Positions 5,717 to 12,631 of a stretch of 17,939 nt of DNA are shown here, in pieces. Below the pieces are notes generated by a model. That model did no database searches, was not told where the DNA came from, and worked only from the letters and a program-made list of their open reading frames with translations. The translations under genes were made by a program, and so were the position numbers. Source of the DNA: Olsenella sp. (GTDB lineage: Bacteria > Actinomycetota > Coriobacteriia > Coriobacteriales > Atopobiaceae); the NCBI GenBank assembly GCA_015062715.1, contig SUUD01000016.1:1-17939 (forward strand), in the 5' to 3' direction. The first letter of the stretch is position 1; every line of letters begins with the position of its first letter.

Positions 5717-8371
5717 CTATGCGGCAGCAGCCGCCTTGCGACCCTTCATGAGCAGCCAGATGGCCAGGGCCTCGATGACGACGAGGGCCGCGCCACAACC
5801 GATGTTGATGCCCTGGAACGTGGTGGTCATCTTGTCGGGAGCCTGCGAGGGATCGCTGTCGACGAAGGTGTAGTACCCGGAGTTGCCGATGGTGTACAGG
5901 ATGTTCTTGCAGGCCTGGCGCATGGCGAGGGTCGCCGTGGCGCTCTGGTCGGTGAACTGGTCGGTCGCGGCGGAGCCGAAGCCGAGGTTGAGGTCGTTGC
6001 CGTTACGGGCGCCCTTGTCGGAGATGATGTAGCCGTAGGAGCCGTCGTAGTCGGTCTCGGCCATGCCCACGAAGCCCCACTCACCGCGCAGGACGTTCTC
6101 GAGCAGGTAGGGGTTGGCCGTTGAGGGCTGGTGGCCGATGAAGTTGAAGGCGGTCATGACCGCAATCGGCGTGCCCTCGTAGCCCTTCACGGCCATCTCG
6201 AACGGCTTGAGGTAGATCTCGCGGATGGCCTGCTCGGAGGCATAGGTGAGCAGGAACGTGCAGCGGTTGGTCTCCTGGTCGTTCAGGGCGAAGTGCTTGA
6301 TGTAGGGGTACATGCCGTTCTCGATGGCACCGTTGATCTCGTTGACGGCGCAGTAGCCGGCGAGGACGCCGTCCTCGGAGTAGTACTCGAAGTTGCGGCC
6401 GGCGAAGGCGTTGCGGTGCGTGTTCATGGCGGGGCCGTACCAACCGAAGTTGTAGGCCTCGACGTACTCGGCGGTCATGGAGTGACCGATCTCGTACAGG
6501 AGCTCCTTGTTCCAGGTCTGGGCCATGAGGACCTCGGCCGGGTACGCGGTGCCGTAGGCGCCGGTGATGAAGTTGTTGAGGCCTGCGGGGCCGTCGCAGT
6601 CGGAGGTCGCGATCTTGCCCACGGAGTCGATGGCGACGGTCTGCCAGCCACCGATGTTGATGAGCGTGGCCATCTCCTCGAAGGTCATCTGGCTGAGGAG
6701 CTGCTCCCAGCGCTCGTCGTTGTAGTCGGCGCCCACGAGGTCATAGAGCATGAGGCCGTTGTCGACGCCCTGCTCGGGCATCTCGTCGGACGCGTTGTCA
6801 TACTTGGTGGGATCGTAGTAGGCGGAGGAGCCGGCCTCGATGACGGCACGGGTGACCTCGTCCATCACGTAGTACTCGTCCAGCGGGGCCGCGGTGGCCT
6901 CGTCGTAGTTGGCGAAGTGGTCAGCACGGGACAGCTGCACGAAGTTGCCGCGCGAGTAGGACTCGAACTGGTTGACGGCAGGCACCTGGTCGGAGCTGCG
7001 GCCGTCGGCGTAGGAGATGTCGGCGTCGATGGTGAAGGTCTCCTCGGCCAGGACGGTGTGGGAGTCCTCGCGCACGGAGATGGTGTACTCGCCGGCCTCG
7101 AGGATGTAGCCGCCACCGGGGATCTTGATCTCGCTGGAGTCATAGGAGGCCAGGTCCTCGACGGGAATCGAGAACGAGATGGTCTGGGTCTCGCCCGGCT
7201 CGAGGAGCTTGGTCTTCTCGAACTGGATGAGGTTGACGGAGGCCTTCTCGATGCCGCCGTTGGTGTAGGGCGGGGTGAAGTAGACCTCGACCGCGTGCTT
7301 GCCGGCGACGTCGCCGGTGTTGGTGACGTTGACGTCGAAGGTCACGTCGTCACCGGAGGCATCGAAGTTCTCGATGGTCTCCTCGAACGTGGTGTAGGAC
7401 AGGCCATAGCCAAAGGGGTACACAACGTGCTCGTCGTAGTTGATGGCGCCCTCGTCGGCGGCGGTCTCGTAGTACTTGTAGCCCACGTAGATGCCCTCGA
7501 CGTAGTTCACGAACGCCATGGAGCCCTGATAGGCGGGGTCGGAGGCGGCGATGGCCTGCTTGAGGTCATCGACGTTGGTGTAGGCGAAGTTGCCGAAGTT
7601 GTTGGACGTGGGGGGTGTTGAAGAGGTCGTACACGAAGGTGTCGGCCGTCTTGCCAGAGGGGTTCACGGAGCCGTTGATGATCTCGCCCAGGGCAGAGAA
7701 GCCGGTGACGCCGGGGCCGGGGGCGAAGATGGCGGCCTTGATCTGGGGGTAGTCAGCCAGCAGCCAAGCTCCATGGTGTTGTTGGCGTTGATAATCACGA
7801 TGACGTTCTCGAAGTTGGAGGTGACGATGCCGAGCATCTCCTCCTCGCGCTTGGAGAGCTCGAGGAAGTGCTCGCCCTCGTCGAAGTCGTCGTCGGGACC
7901 GTTGTTCTCGTAGACGGCGTTGAAGTAGTTGTAGTTGGCGGGGGCAACGGAGCTGGCGTTGGCCTCGGCGCCGTTCTGGCCGTTGATGAGCGCGCTCATG
8001 TCCATGGGTAGGTCGGCGCCCTCGCCGCCGGAGCGGGAGATGACGACGACGGCGACGTCGGAGAACTCCTTGGCGCTGTTGATGAGCTCATCGGTGTAGT
8101 AGCTCGCCGGGGGCTCGGAGAGCGTCCACACCTGGTTGCTGATGCCCGACGCCACGCGCTCGGCGCGATACGTCGTATACATCTCGGTGAGCTCGGCGTT
8201 GAGCGTATAGCCGCCCATCTCGAGGCCCTGAAGGATGCCGACTGCGGTGGAGCTGTCGGAGCCACCCGAGCCGGAGCCACCAAAGATCGGGTTGGTCGAG
8301 GCCCAGCCAAAGACGTTGAGGTTGGTGACGTCCTCGCCCAGCGGCAGGCCCCCAAGGACCATCCCCTCGCC
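5717..8371 (-). pseudogene. Glycoside hydrolase family 3, reversed domain order, membrane-anchored; 5'-truncated with two frame disruptions
   Basis: The coding sequence encodes a GH3 beta-glycosidase (beta-glucosidase or beta-xylosidase type) with the domains in the unusual order C-domain, fibronectin III-like, N-domain. The first part has the alpha/beta sandwich signatures NVFGWASTNPIFGG, VIIN-NNTMELG, PGVTGFSALGEI and NPSGKTADT, then YPFGYGLSYTTF leads into the FnIII domain. The (beta/alpha)8 domain follows with MTFEEMATL, CDGPAGLN, KHFALNDQE and the nucleophile region GFVGMAETDYDG. The C-terminus ends in a hydrophobic segment (GCGAALVVIEALAIWLLM) plus KGRK, a likely membrane anchor. A base is missing near 7761 and one is extra in the G run 7610-7615, so about 150 bp are out of frame and contain a stop at 7664. 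Both flanking parts are in the same frame. The 5' end, with any signal peptide, is missing at about 8365-8380. Confidence 0.85.
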
Positions 8372-8373
8372 GC

Positions 8374-8709
8374 GAGCGGCCCCTCCCGCTGTCGGCCTTC
8401 GATGGCGAGACCTTCCTCGTCGACTCGTCGACGGGCTTCTGGATCGACCTGGTCCGGCAGAAGATGCCCCACGCCAAGCTGGTGGAACAGGATGACCGGA
8501 CGGTGCTCGGGCAGATCGTGGAGTCCACGGGCATCCTGTCGTTCATGACGGCGGAGGCGCGACGGATGGCGCGGGTAGGAGGCGAGCGCGTCCTCATACC
8601 CCTTGCGGACGAGGACCTCAAGGTGACCTTCTACCTCAATGCCCTCGACTCGACCCCAGCGCGCGTCTCCCAGATCATGGAGTGCGTGCGGCAGCAGGTC
8701 TCGCTGTAG
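8374..8709 (+). pseudogene. LysR-type regulator, C-terminal fragment (5'-truncated)
   Basis: About 112 codons in frame to TAG at 8707-8709 look like the second half of a LysR substrate-binding domain: ETFLVDSSTG-FW, a helix, VLGQIVESTGILSF and the typical RVLIPLADEDL-KVTFYL followed by a last helix. The DNA-binding helix-turn-helix and the first part of the effector domain, about 190 residues, are absent. The frame runs backwards into the 5' end of the opposing GH3 gene, and no ribosome binding site or start codon of a real gene is visible. LysR genes are often divergent from the gene they control, so this may once have been the GH3 regulator. The family call rests on the C-terminal pattern only. 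Confidence 0.65.
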
Positions 8710-8718
8710 GAAATCGAC

Positions 8719-9873
8719 CTACGCGAACAGCTCCGCTGCAGCCGCCATGCGGTCGATGATGCCCACGCCAAAGGGGCAGTTGGGCTCGCAGACGCCGCAG
8801 GCGACGCACTCGTCCGCATGCACGTCGAGCGCCTCGTAGTGGCCGCGCACGAGCGGGGGCACCCCCTCGCCCTTGGCAACCTGCACCTCCGCGAGGTCGT
8901 AGAACTTGTTGACGCTCGCGATGTCGATGCCCACCGTGCAGGGGTGGCAGTGACCGCAGTAGGTGCACAGGCCCGAGATGGGGTGCTCGGGCGCCGTGGC
9001 CAGGACGCTCGCGTAGTCGCGCTCCTCCTCGCTCGCCTCGAGGCAGGCTGCATCGATGTCGACCTCGCCGGCCTCCTTGAAGCCCACGATGCAGCTGGCC
9101 ACGGCCGGTCGCGTGAGCGCGTAGTGCACGCACTGCGCCGGCGTGAGCGCCACACCAAAGGGCGAGCGGTCCGGGTCGAGCAGGCGGCTGCCCGCGAAGG
9201 TCTTCATGACAGTGAGGCCGATGTCGTTGCGCTCGGCCGCGCGGTAGAACTCCAGGCGCTCCGGGTCCATCCCGCGGAGCTCGTCGCCATAGTCACCAAA
9301 GAGCTCGTCCACGTCCGTCGAGGCGGGCTTCATGTCGTAGGCCGGGTTGACCGAGAACATGATCATGTCGACCTCGTTGGCCTCGATGGCCATGAGGCCC
9401 ACACGCGGGTTGTGCGTGGAGAGGCCCACGTGGCGGATGACGCCCTGGTCGCGCAGGTCGTGAATCATGCGCAGGTAGGGGCTGTCGTCGAGGATCTCGC
9501 GCATCTCGTCCGGGTCGTCCTCGTAGTGGATCATGCCCAGGTCGACGTGGTCCACGTGGAAGCGCGCGAGCATGTCGTCGAGGCCGCGCAGGCACTTGTC
9601 GACGTCGCGCGTGCGCAGGTAGTGGCCGTCCTCCCAGGTGGAGCCAAGGTGCGCCTGGACGTGCCACTCTCCCCCGACGTCACGCATGGCGTCGCCCATG
9701 AAGCTGCGCACCTGCGGGATGCTCATCCAGCAGTCGAGCAGGTTCATGCCCTGCGCGTGCGCGCGCTCGAAGATGGCGCGGACCGTGGCCTCGCTGGCGT
9801 GCTCGAGCCACTCGCACCCGACGCCGATCTCGGACACCTGGAGATTGGTCCTTCCCAGCCTGCGATACCTCAT
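8719..9873 (-). CDS. Aldo/keto reductase with C-terminal two-cluster ferredoxin domain, non-canonical active site
   Basis: This 384-residue protein belongs to the AKR-ferredoxin group of predicted oxidoreductases (COG1453-like). Residues 1 to about 290 form the AKR barrel (MRYRRLGRTNLQVSEIGVG start, HYEDD at 116-120, IRHVGLSTH at 146-154, TVMKTFAG at 221-228). The tail has two [4Fe-4S] motifs: C303/C306/C309/C312 and C356/C359/C362/C366. Of the AKR tetrad, Asp47 and His116 are present. The position five residues after Asp47, usually the catalytic Tyr, is Ile52, and the usual Lys appears to be His75. Hydride transfer by the textbook AKR mechanism is therefore doubtful; chemistry may depend on the clusters or a bound flavin. 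The start has AAGGGGGG five to eleven bases upstream. It lies 21 bp behind the toxin gene and may share its transcript. Confidence 0.9.
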   Translation of the reverse strand: MRYRRLGRTNLQVSEIGVGCEWLEHASEATVRAIFERAHAQGMNLLDCWMSIPQVRSFMGDAMRDVGGEWHVQAHLGSTWEDGHYLRTRDVDKCLRGLDDMLARFHVDHVDLGMIHYEDDPDEMREILDDSPYLRMIHDLRDQGVIRHVGLSTHNPRVGLMAIEANEVDMIMFSVNPAYDMKPASTDVDELFGDYGDELRGMDPERLEFYRAAERNDIGLTVMKTFAGSRLLDPDRSPFGVALTPAQCVHYALTRPAVASCIVGFKEAGEVDIDAACLEASEEERDYASVLATAPEHPISGLCTYCGHCHPCTVGIDIASVNKFYDLAEVQVAKGEGVPPLVRGHYEALDVHADECVACGVCEPNCPFGVGIIDRMAAAAELFA

Positions 9874-9894
9874 GAGAACCCCCCCTTCGGAACC

Positions 9895-10191
9895 TCACGT
9901 CATGAAGCGGACCTGCGGAGCCCTCCGCTGATCCTCGACCGTGACGACCAGCACGACCGTCTTCTCCTCTTGCAAGAGGTAGTAGATGCCGTAATAGCCC
10001 GCGAACAGCACCCGCAGCTCGGAAGGGCTCGCCTTGTCGTAGGTGGGCTCATATTCGTGTCCCAGCTCCGGAAAGTCGGCGAGGAGCCGTATCGACTCCC
10101 TCACCCGAACGTAGTCATCGTTCACTGGGATGCAGGTGAGCATGAACTTCGCCTCGTCCGTGAGCTCGACCTGCGCCACATGCGGACTCAT
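9895..10191 (-). CDS. RelE/ParE-type toxin of a type II toxin-antitoxin pair
   Basis: This 98-residue protein has the RelE/ParE superfamily pattern: VELTDEAKFML, a helical middle with RLLADFPELGHEY, then the strand set ELRVLFAGYYGIYYLLQEEKTVVLVVTVEDQRR. Such toxins are either ribosome-dependent mRNases (RelE) or gyrase inhibitors (ParE). Which one applies cannot be decided from the sequence, although the hydrophobic YYGIYYLL strand and the late VEDQRR are common to many uncharacterised members. Its start overlaps the antitoxin stop in the four bases ATGA (10188-10191), the usual arrangement for coupled translation. The AKR gene begins 21 bp after its stop. Confidence 0.85.
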   Translation of the reverse strand: MSPHVAQVELTDEAKFMLTCIPVNDDYVRVRESIRLLADFPELGHEYEPTYDKASPSELRVLFAGYYGIYYLLQEEKTVVLVVTVEDQRRAPQVRFMT

Positions 10192-10493
10192 GCCCTTCGC
10201 CTGTCGTACTCGGCACGAATCTGCTCGACCTCGTCGAATGCCTCTTCCATGGGCGTGGTCTTGCCCTGACGCATGTCTGCCAGGCCCCGCTGGATGGAAC
10301 TGGAGATGCGTTCCTCTCGCATGCGGACCTCTCGCGCAAGCTCCATCTCCTGGTCGTAGGTATCGGCGTCGACGAGCACCATGACAGCGCGGCCGTTGCG
10401 CGTGAGGTAGACGGGCTTGTGCTCGTCCTCGACCAGCGAGGCGACCTCCTTGAGGTTGCGCTGGAGGTCAGAGACGGGGCGAATGGCTGGCAT
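10188..10493 (-). CDS. Phd/YefM-type antitoxin
   Basis: This 101-residue protein is a Phd/YefM-family antitoxin that would bind and neutralise the downstream toxin and repress its own promoter. The N-terminal DNA-binding half carries the family pattern: SDLQRNLKEVASLVEDEHKP, then VYLTRNGRAVMVLV with the central hydrophobic strand, then DADTYDQ. The charged C-terminal tail (residues about 55-101) would be the disordered toxin-binding part. The start is supported by AAGGAGA five to eleven bases upstream. Antitoxin first, toxin second, with a four-base overlap, is the standard order. The promoter and operator lie just upstream. Confidence 0.88.
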   Translation of the reverse strand: MPAIRPVSDLQRNLKEVASLVEDEHKPVYLTRNGRAVMVLVDADTYDQEMELAREVRMREERISSSIQRGLADMRQGKTTPMEEAFDEVEQIRAEYDRRRA

Positions 10494-10502
10494 GGCATCT
10501 CC

Positions 10503-10551
10503 TTACCAATAGTTATACATATGATTATACGTATGAACATTGGTAAATCAA
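10503..10551 (-). promoter_or_regulatory. Promoter and operator of the toxin-antitoxin operon
   Basis: On the minus strand a -35 box TTGATT (10551-10546) and a perfect -10 box TATAAT (10529-10524) are separated by 16 bases. An inverted repeat, TTACCAAT at 10503-10510 and ATTGGTAA at 10539-10546, brackets the -10 box. Two direct 12-bp copies (TTATACATATGA at 10513-10524 and TTATACGTATGA at 10525-10536, one mismatch) fill the middle. This AT-rich stretch stands out from its GC-rich surroundings. It is where a Phd/YefM-toxin complex would be expected to repress its own transcription. Confidence 0.85.
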
Positions 10552-10555
10552 GGCA

Positions 10556-11047
10556 CTACACCCGCAGCTCGTAGATGTCGACGTCGAGCAGGCGGCCGAA
10601 CTTCTCGCCCGCCTCGTGCAGGGTCCCTGCGTGCGAGAACCCAAGACGCTCGTGGAGCCGGGCGCTCGCCTCGTTGCCGTGGGTGACGAGCGAGACCACC
10701 AGGTGCGTGCGTGGGTCCTCGCGCGCCATCTCGAGGATGGCACTCACGAGCCCCGCACCCACGCCACGGCCGCGGCAGGCCCCCGCCACGTACACCGAGA
10801 GCTCGACCGTGGCCGCGTAGGCCGCCTTGGGGTTGTACGGGGAGAGGCTGGCGTAGCCCACGACCTCGCCATCCTCCACGGCTACCAGCAGCGGGTGGTT
10901 GTCGCGGTTGTGCGCGTCGAGCCACCCGCGGGCGGCCTCGCCCTCGCGCGGCTCGGTGTCGAAGGTGGCCGTCCCGTGCGCCACCTCGTCGTTGTAGATG
11001 GCGAGCAGGGCGGGAAGGTCCGCCTCGGTGGCCTCGCGAACGACCAT
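10556..11047 (-). CDS. GNAT N-acetyltransferase, phosphinothricin acetyltransferase (PAT)-like
   Basis: This 163-residue protein is a GNAT-fold acetyltransferase. It shows the N-terminal REATEADLPALLAIYNDEV and TATFDTEP segment typical of the PAT/Bar-like branch, the strand VVGYASLSPYN, the acetyl-CoA loop RGRGVGAGLV (about residues 95-104) and the late NEASARLHERLGF helix-strand. Members acetylate amino-acid-like compounds such as phosphinothricin or methionine sulfoximine and often serve detoxification; the substrate here is unknown. The start at 11047 follows GGGGAGGGGAGGAA; the frame open to 11170 has no recognisable N-terminal match. It is transcribed divergently from the BMP transporter cluster and ends just upstream of the toxin-antitoxin promoter. 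Confidence 0.88.
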   Translation of the reverse strand: MVVREATEADLPALLAIYNDEVAHGTATFDTEPREGEAARGWLDAHNRDNHPLLVAVEDGEVVGYASLSPYNPKAAYAATVELSVYVAGACRGRGVGAGLVSAILEMAREDPRTHLVVSLVTHGNEASARLHERLGFSHAGTLHEAGEKFGRLLDVDIYELRV

Positions 11048-11276
11048 TTCCTCCCCTCCCCACGGGGCACATGCCAAATTGGCTCGAATACCCTTGCTAG
11101 CATACGCCCAATTCGTCCCCAAAATGGCTTCTGCGATACAGCGTTCATGCGGAAATTCAGTACTTTGCAAGCAGTTAGTTAATAAAGCATGGTGTGGTGC
11201 CCCTCGGCACGTAAGCTATGAGATTGGTACTATCCACGCAGAGGATGGATATCTAGTTCAAAGGGGAGTAACCGCA
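11048..11276. promoter_or_regulatory. Divergent intergenic region between the GNAT gene and the ABC transporter cluster
   Basis: This 229-bp region is relatively AT-rich for the window (notably 11140-11190) and must contain the start signals for both directions. A small hairpin (GTGCC at 11197-11201, GGCAC at 11206-11210) and the short palindrome GCCAAATTGGC near 11071-11081 are visible. The BMP ribosome binding site AAGGGGAG lies about nine bases before its ATG. I found no convincing -35/-10 pair and do not see the conserved core of a purine riboswitch, although such a leader would be plausible in front of a nucleoside transporter. Confidence 0.4.
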
Positions 11277-12524
11277 ATGAATCTCAATGACGCAAATCTC
11301 AATCGCCGTCAGTTCCTCACCGCCGGTCTCGGCGGCGCCATGGCGCTCGCGCTTGCCGCCTGCGGTGGTGGCGAGGGCGGCGGTGAGCCGGCCGAGGGCG
11401 ACGGCCAGGCCATCAAGGTCGGCCTCATCTGCCTGCACGACGAGAACTCGACCTACGACCTCAACTTCATCAACGGCTTCAAGGAGGCCATGGCCAACCT
11501 TGGCGTCAACGACGGCAACTACATGATCAAGACCAACATCCCCGAGGGCCAGGAGTGCTATGACGCCGCCGCCGAGCTCGCCGACGCCGGCTGCGCCCTC
11601 ATCTTCGCCGACTCCTTCGGCCACGAGGACTACATGATCCAGGCTGCCAAGGAGTTCCCCGAGGTCCAGTTCTGCCACGCCACCGGCACCAAGGCCCACA
11701 CCGAGGGCCTCGACAACTTCCACAACGCCTTCGCCTCCATCTACGAGGGCCGCTACCTCGCCGGCGTCGCCGCTGGCATGAAGCTCCAGGAGATCGCCGA
11801 CGCCGGCCAGCTCAAGGGCGACGCCCCCAAGATGGGCTACGTGGGCGCCTTCACCTACGCCGAGGTCGTCTCGGGCTACACCTCGTTCTTCCTGGGAGCC
11901 AAGTCCATCGTCCCCGACGTCACCATGGACGTCACCTTCACCGGCTCCTGGTACGACGAGACCGCCGAGAAGGAGGGCGCGACCAAGCTCATCGACGGCG
12001 GCTGCGACCTCATCTCCCAGCACGCCGACTCCATGGGCGCCCCCACCGCCTGCGAGAACGCCGGCATCCCCGACGTCTCCTACAACGGCTCCACCATCGA
12101 CGCCTGCCCCAACACCTTCATCGTCTCCTCGCGCATCAACTGGGCCCCGTACTATGAGTACGCCTACAACCAGGTCCTCTCCGGCTCGGCCATCGACGCC
12201 GACTGGACCGGCACCCTGGCCACCGGCTCCGTCCAGCTGACCGAGGTCAACGAGGCCGTTGCCGCCGCCGGCACCGCCGACAAGATCGCCGAGGTCCAGG
12301 CTGGTCTCGAGGACGGCTCCATCCACGTCTTCGACGCCGCCACCTTCACCATCAACGGCGGCGAGGCCGTCGAGTCCTACATGGCCGACGTCGACACCGA
12401 CCCCGACTACACCCCCGACACCGAGGCTGTCGTGGACGGCTACTTCCACGAGTCCGAGTTCCGCAGCGCCCCGTACTTCGACCTGCAGATCGACGGCATC
12501 AACCTGCTCGACACCGCGTTCTAA
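11277..12524 (+). CDS. BMP-family substrate-binding lipoprotein of a nucleoside-type ABC importer
   Basis: This 415-residue protein is the extracellular binding component of a BMP/PnrA (Med)-type ABC importer, a family that binds purine nucleosides. The N-terminus contains NRRQFLTAG and a lipobox ALAAC with Cys29, indicating Tat or Sec export and lipid anchoring; a Gly/Glu-rich spacer follows. Family landmarks are VGLICLHDENSTYDLNFINGF near the start of the mature domain, ADSFGHEDYMIQAAKEFP, the EGRYLAGVAAGMK helix, KMGYVGAFTYAEVVSGYTSFFLGA and the CDLISQHADSMGAPTACEN region. The start at 11277 has AAGGGGAG upstream and begins the signal peptide properly; a longer open frame to 10998 has no support. 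It heads the transporter cluster, with a hairpin between it and the ATPase gene that may give it higher expression. Confidence 0.93.
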   Translation: MNLNDANLNRRQFLTAGLGGAMALALAACGGGEGGGEPAEGDGQAIKVGLICLHDENSTYDLNFINGFKEAMANLGVNDGNYMIKTNIPEGQECYDAAAELADAGCALIFADSFGHEDYMIQAAKEFPEVQFCHATGTKAHTEGLDNFHNAFASIYEGRYLAGVAAGMKLQEIADAGQLKGDAPKMGYVGAFTYAEVVSGYTSFFLGAKSIVPDVTMDVTFTGSWYDETAEKEGATKLIDGGCDLISQHADSMGAPTACENAGIPDVSYNGSTIDACPNTFIVSSRINWAPYYEYAYNQVLSGSAIDADWTGTLATGSVQLTEVNEAVAAAGTADKIAEVQAGLEDGSIHVFDAATFTINGGEAVESYMADVDTDPDYTPDTEAVVDGYFHESEFRSAPYFDLQIDGINLLDTAF

Positions 12525-12542
12525 GATCCACGCGTGCTTCGA

Positions 12543-12582
12543 GGCGGCTCCGGTCAAAGTGCCGGAGCCGCCTTCTTCTTCC
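12543..12582 (+). terminator. Intercistronic hairpin/terminator between binding protein and ATPase genes
   Basis: A perfect 11-bp GC-rich stem (12543-12553 with 12562-12572) and an 8-base loop are followed by TTCTTCTTCC. It starts 18 bases after the BMP stop. Because the ATPase and permeases must also be expressed, it may act as a partial terminator or mRNA stabiliser that raises the ratio of binding protein to transporter. Confidence 0.82.
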
Positions 12583-12631
12583 TGAAAGAAAGCTATGGTG
12601 AGGTCCCGTCACCACGAGCGGAAAGGGGACC

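Noticed and set aside
6131..7621. 496-codon plus-strand open frame opposite the GH3 gene
   Set aside because: Val/Gly/Asp-rich repeats are the complement of GH3 coding; there is no independent evidence for a gene.
8818..10269. 483-codon plus-strand open frame opposite the first aldo/keto reductase
   Set aside because: It spans three opposing genes and an intergenic gap, with shadow-type composition.
11048..11276. Possible purine riboswitch in the leader of the nucleoside transporter
   Set aside because: I looked for the conserved purine aptamer core and saw no match; the only hairpin is a five-base stem.
11253..12557. 434-codon minus-strand open frame opposite the BMP lipoprotein
   Set aside because: It is a Gly/Val/Asp-rich shadow of a strongly supported gene.
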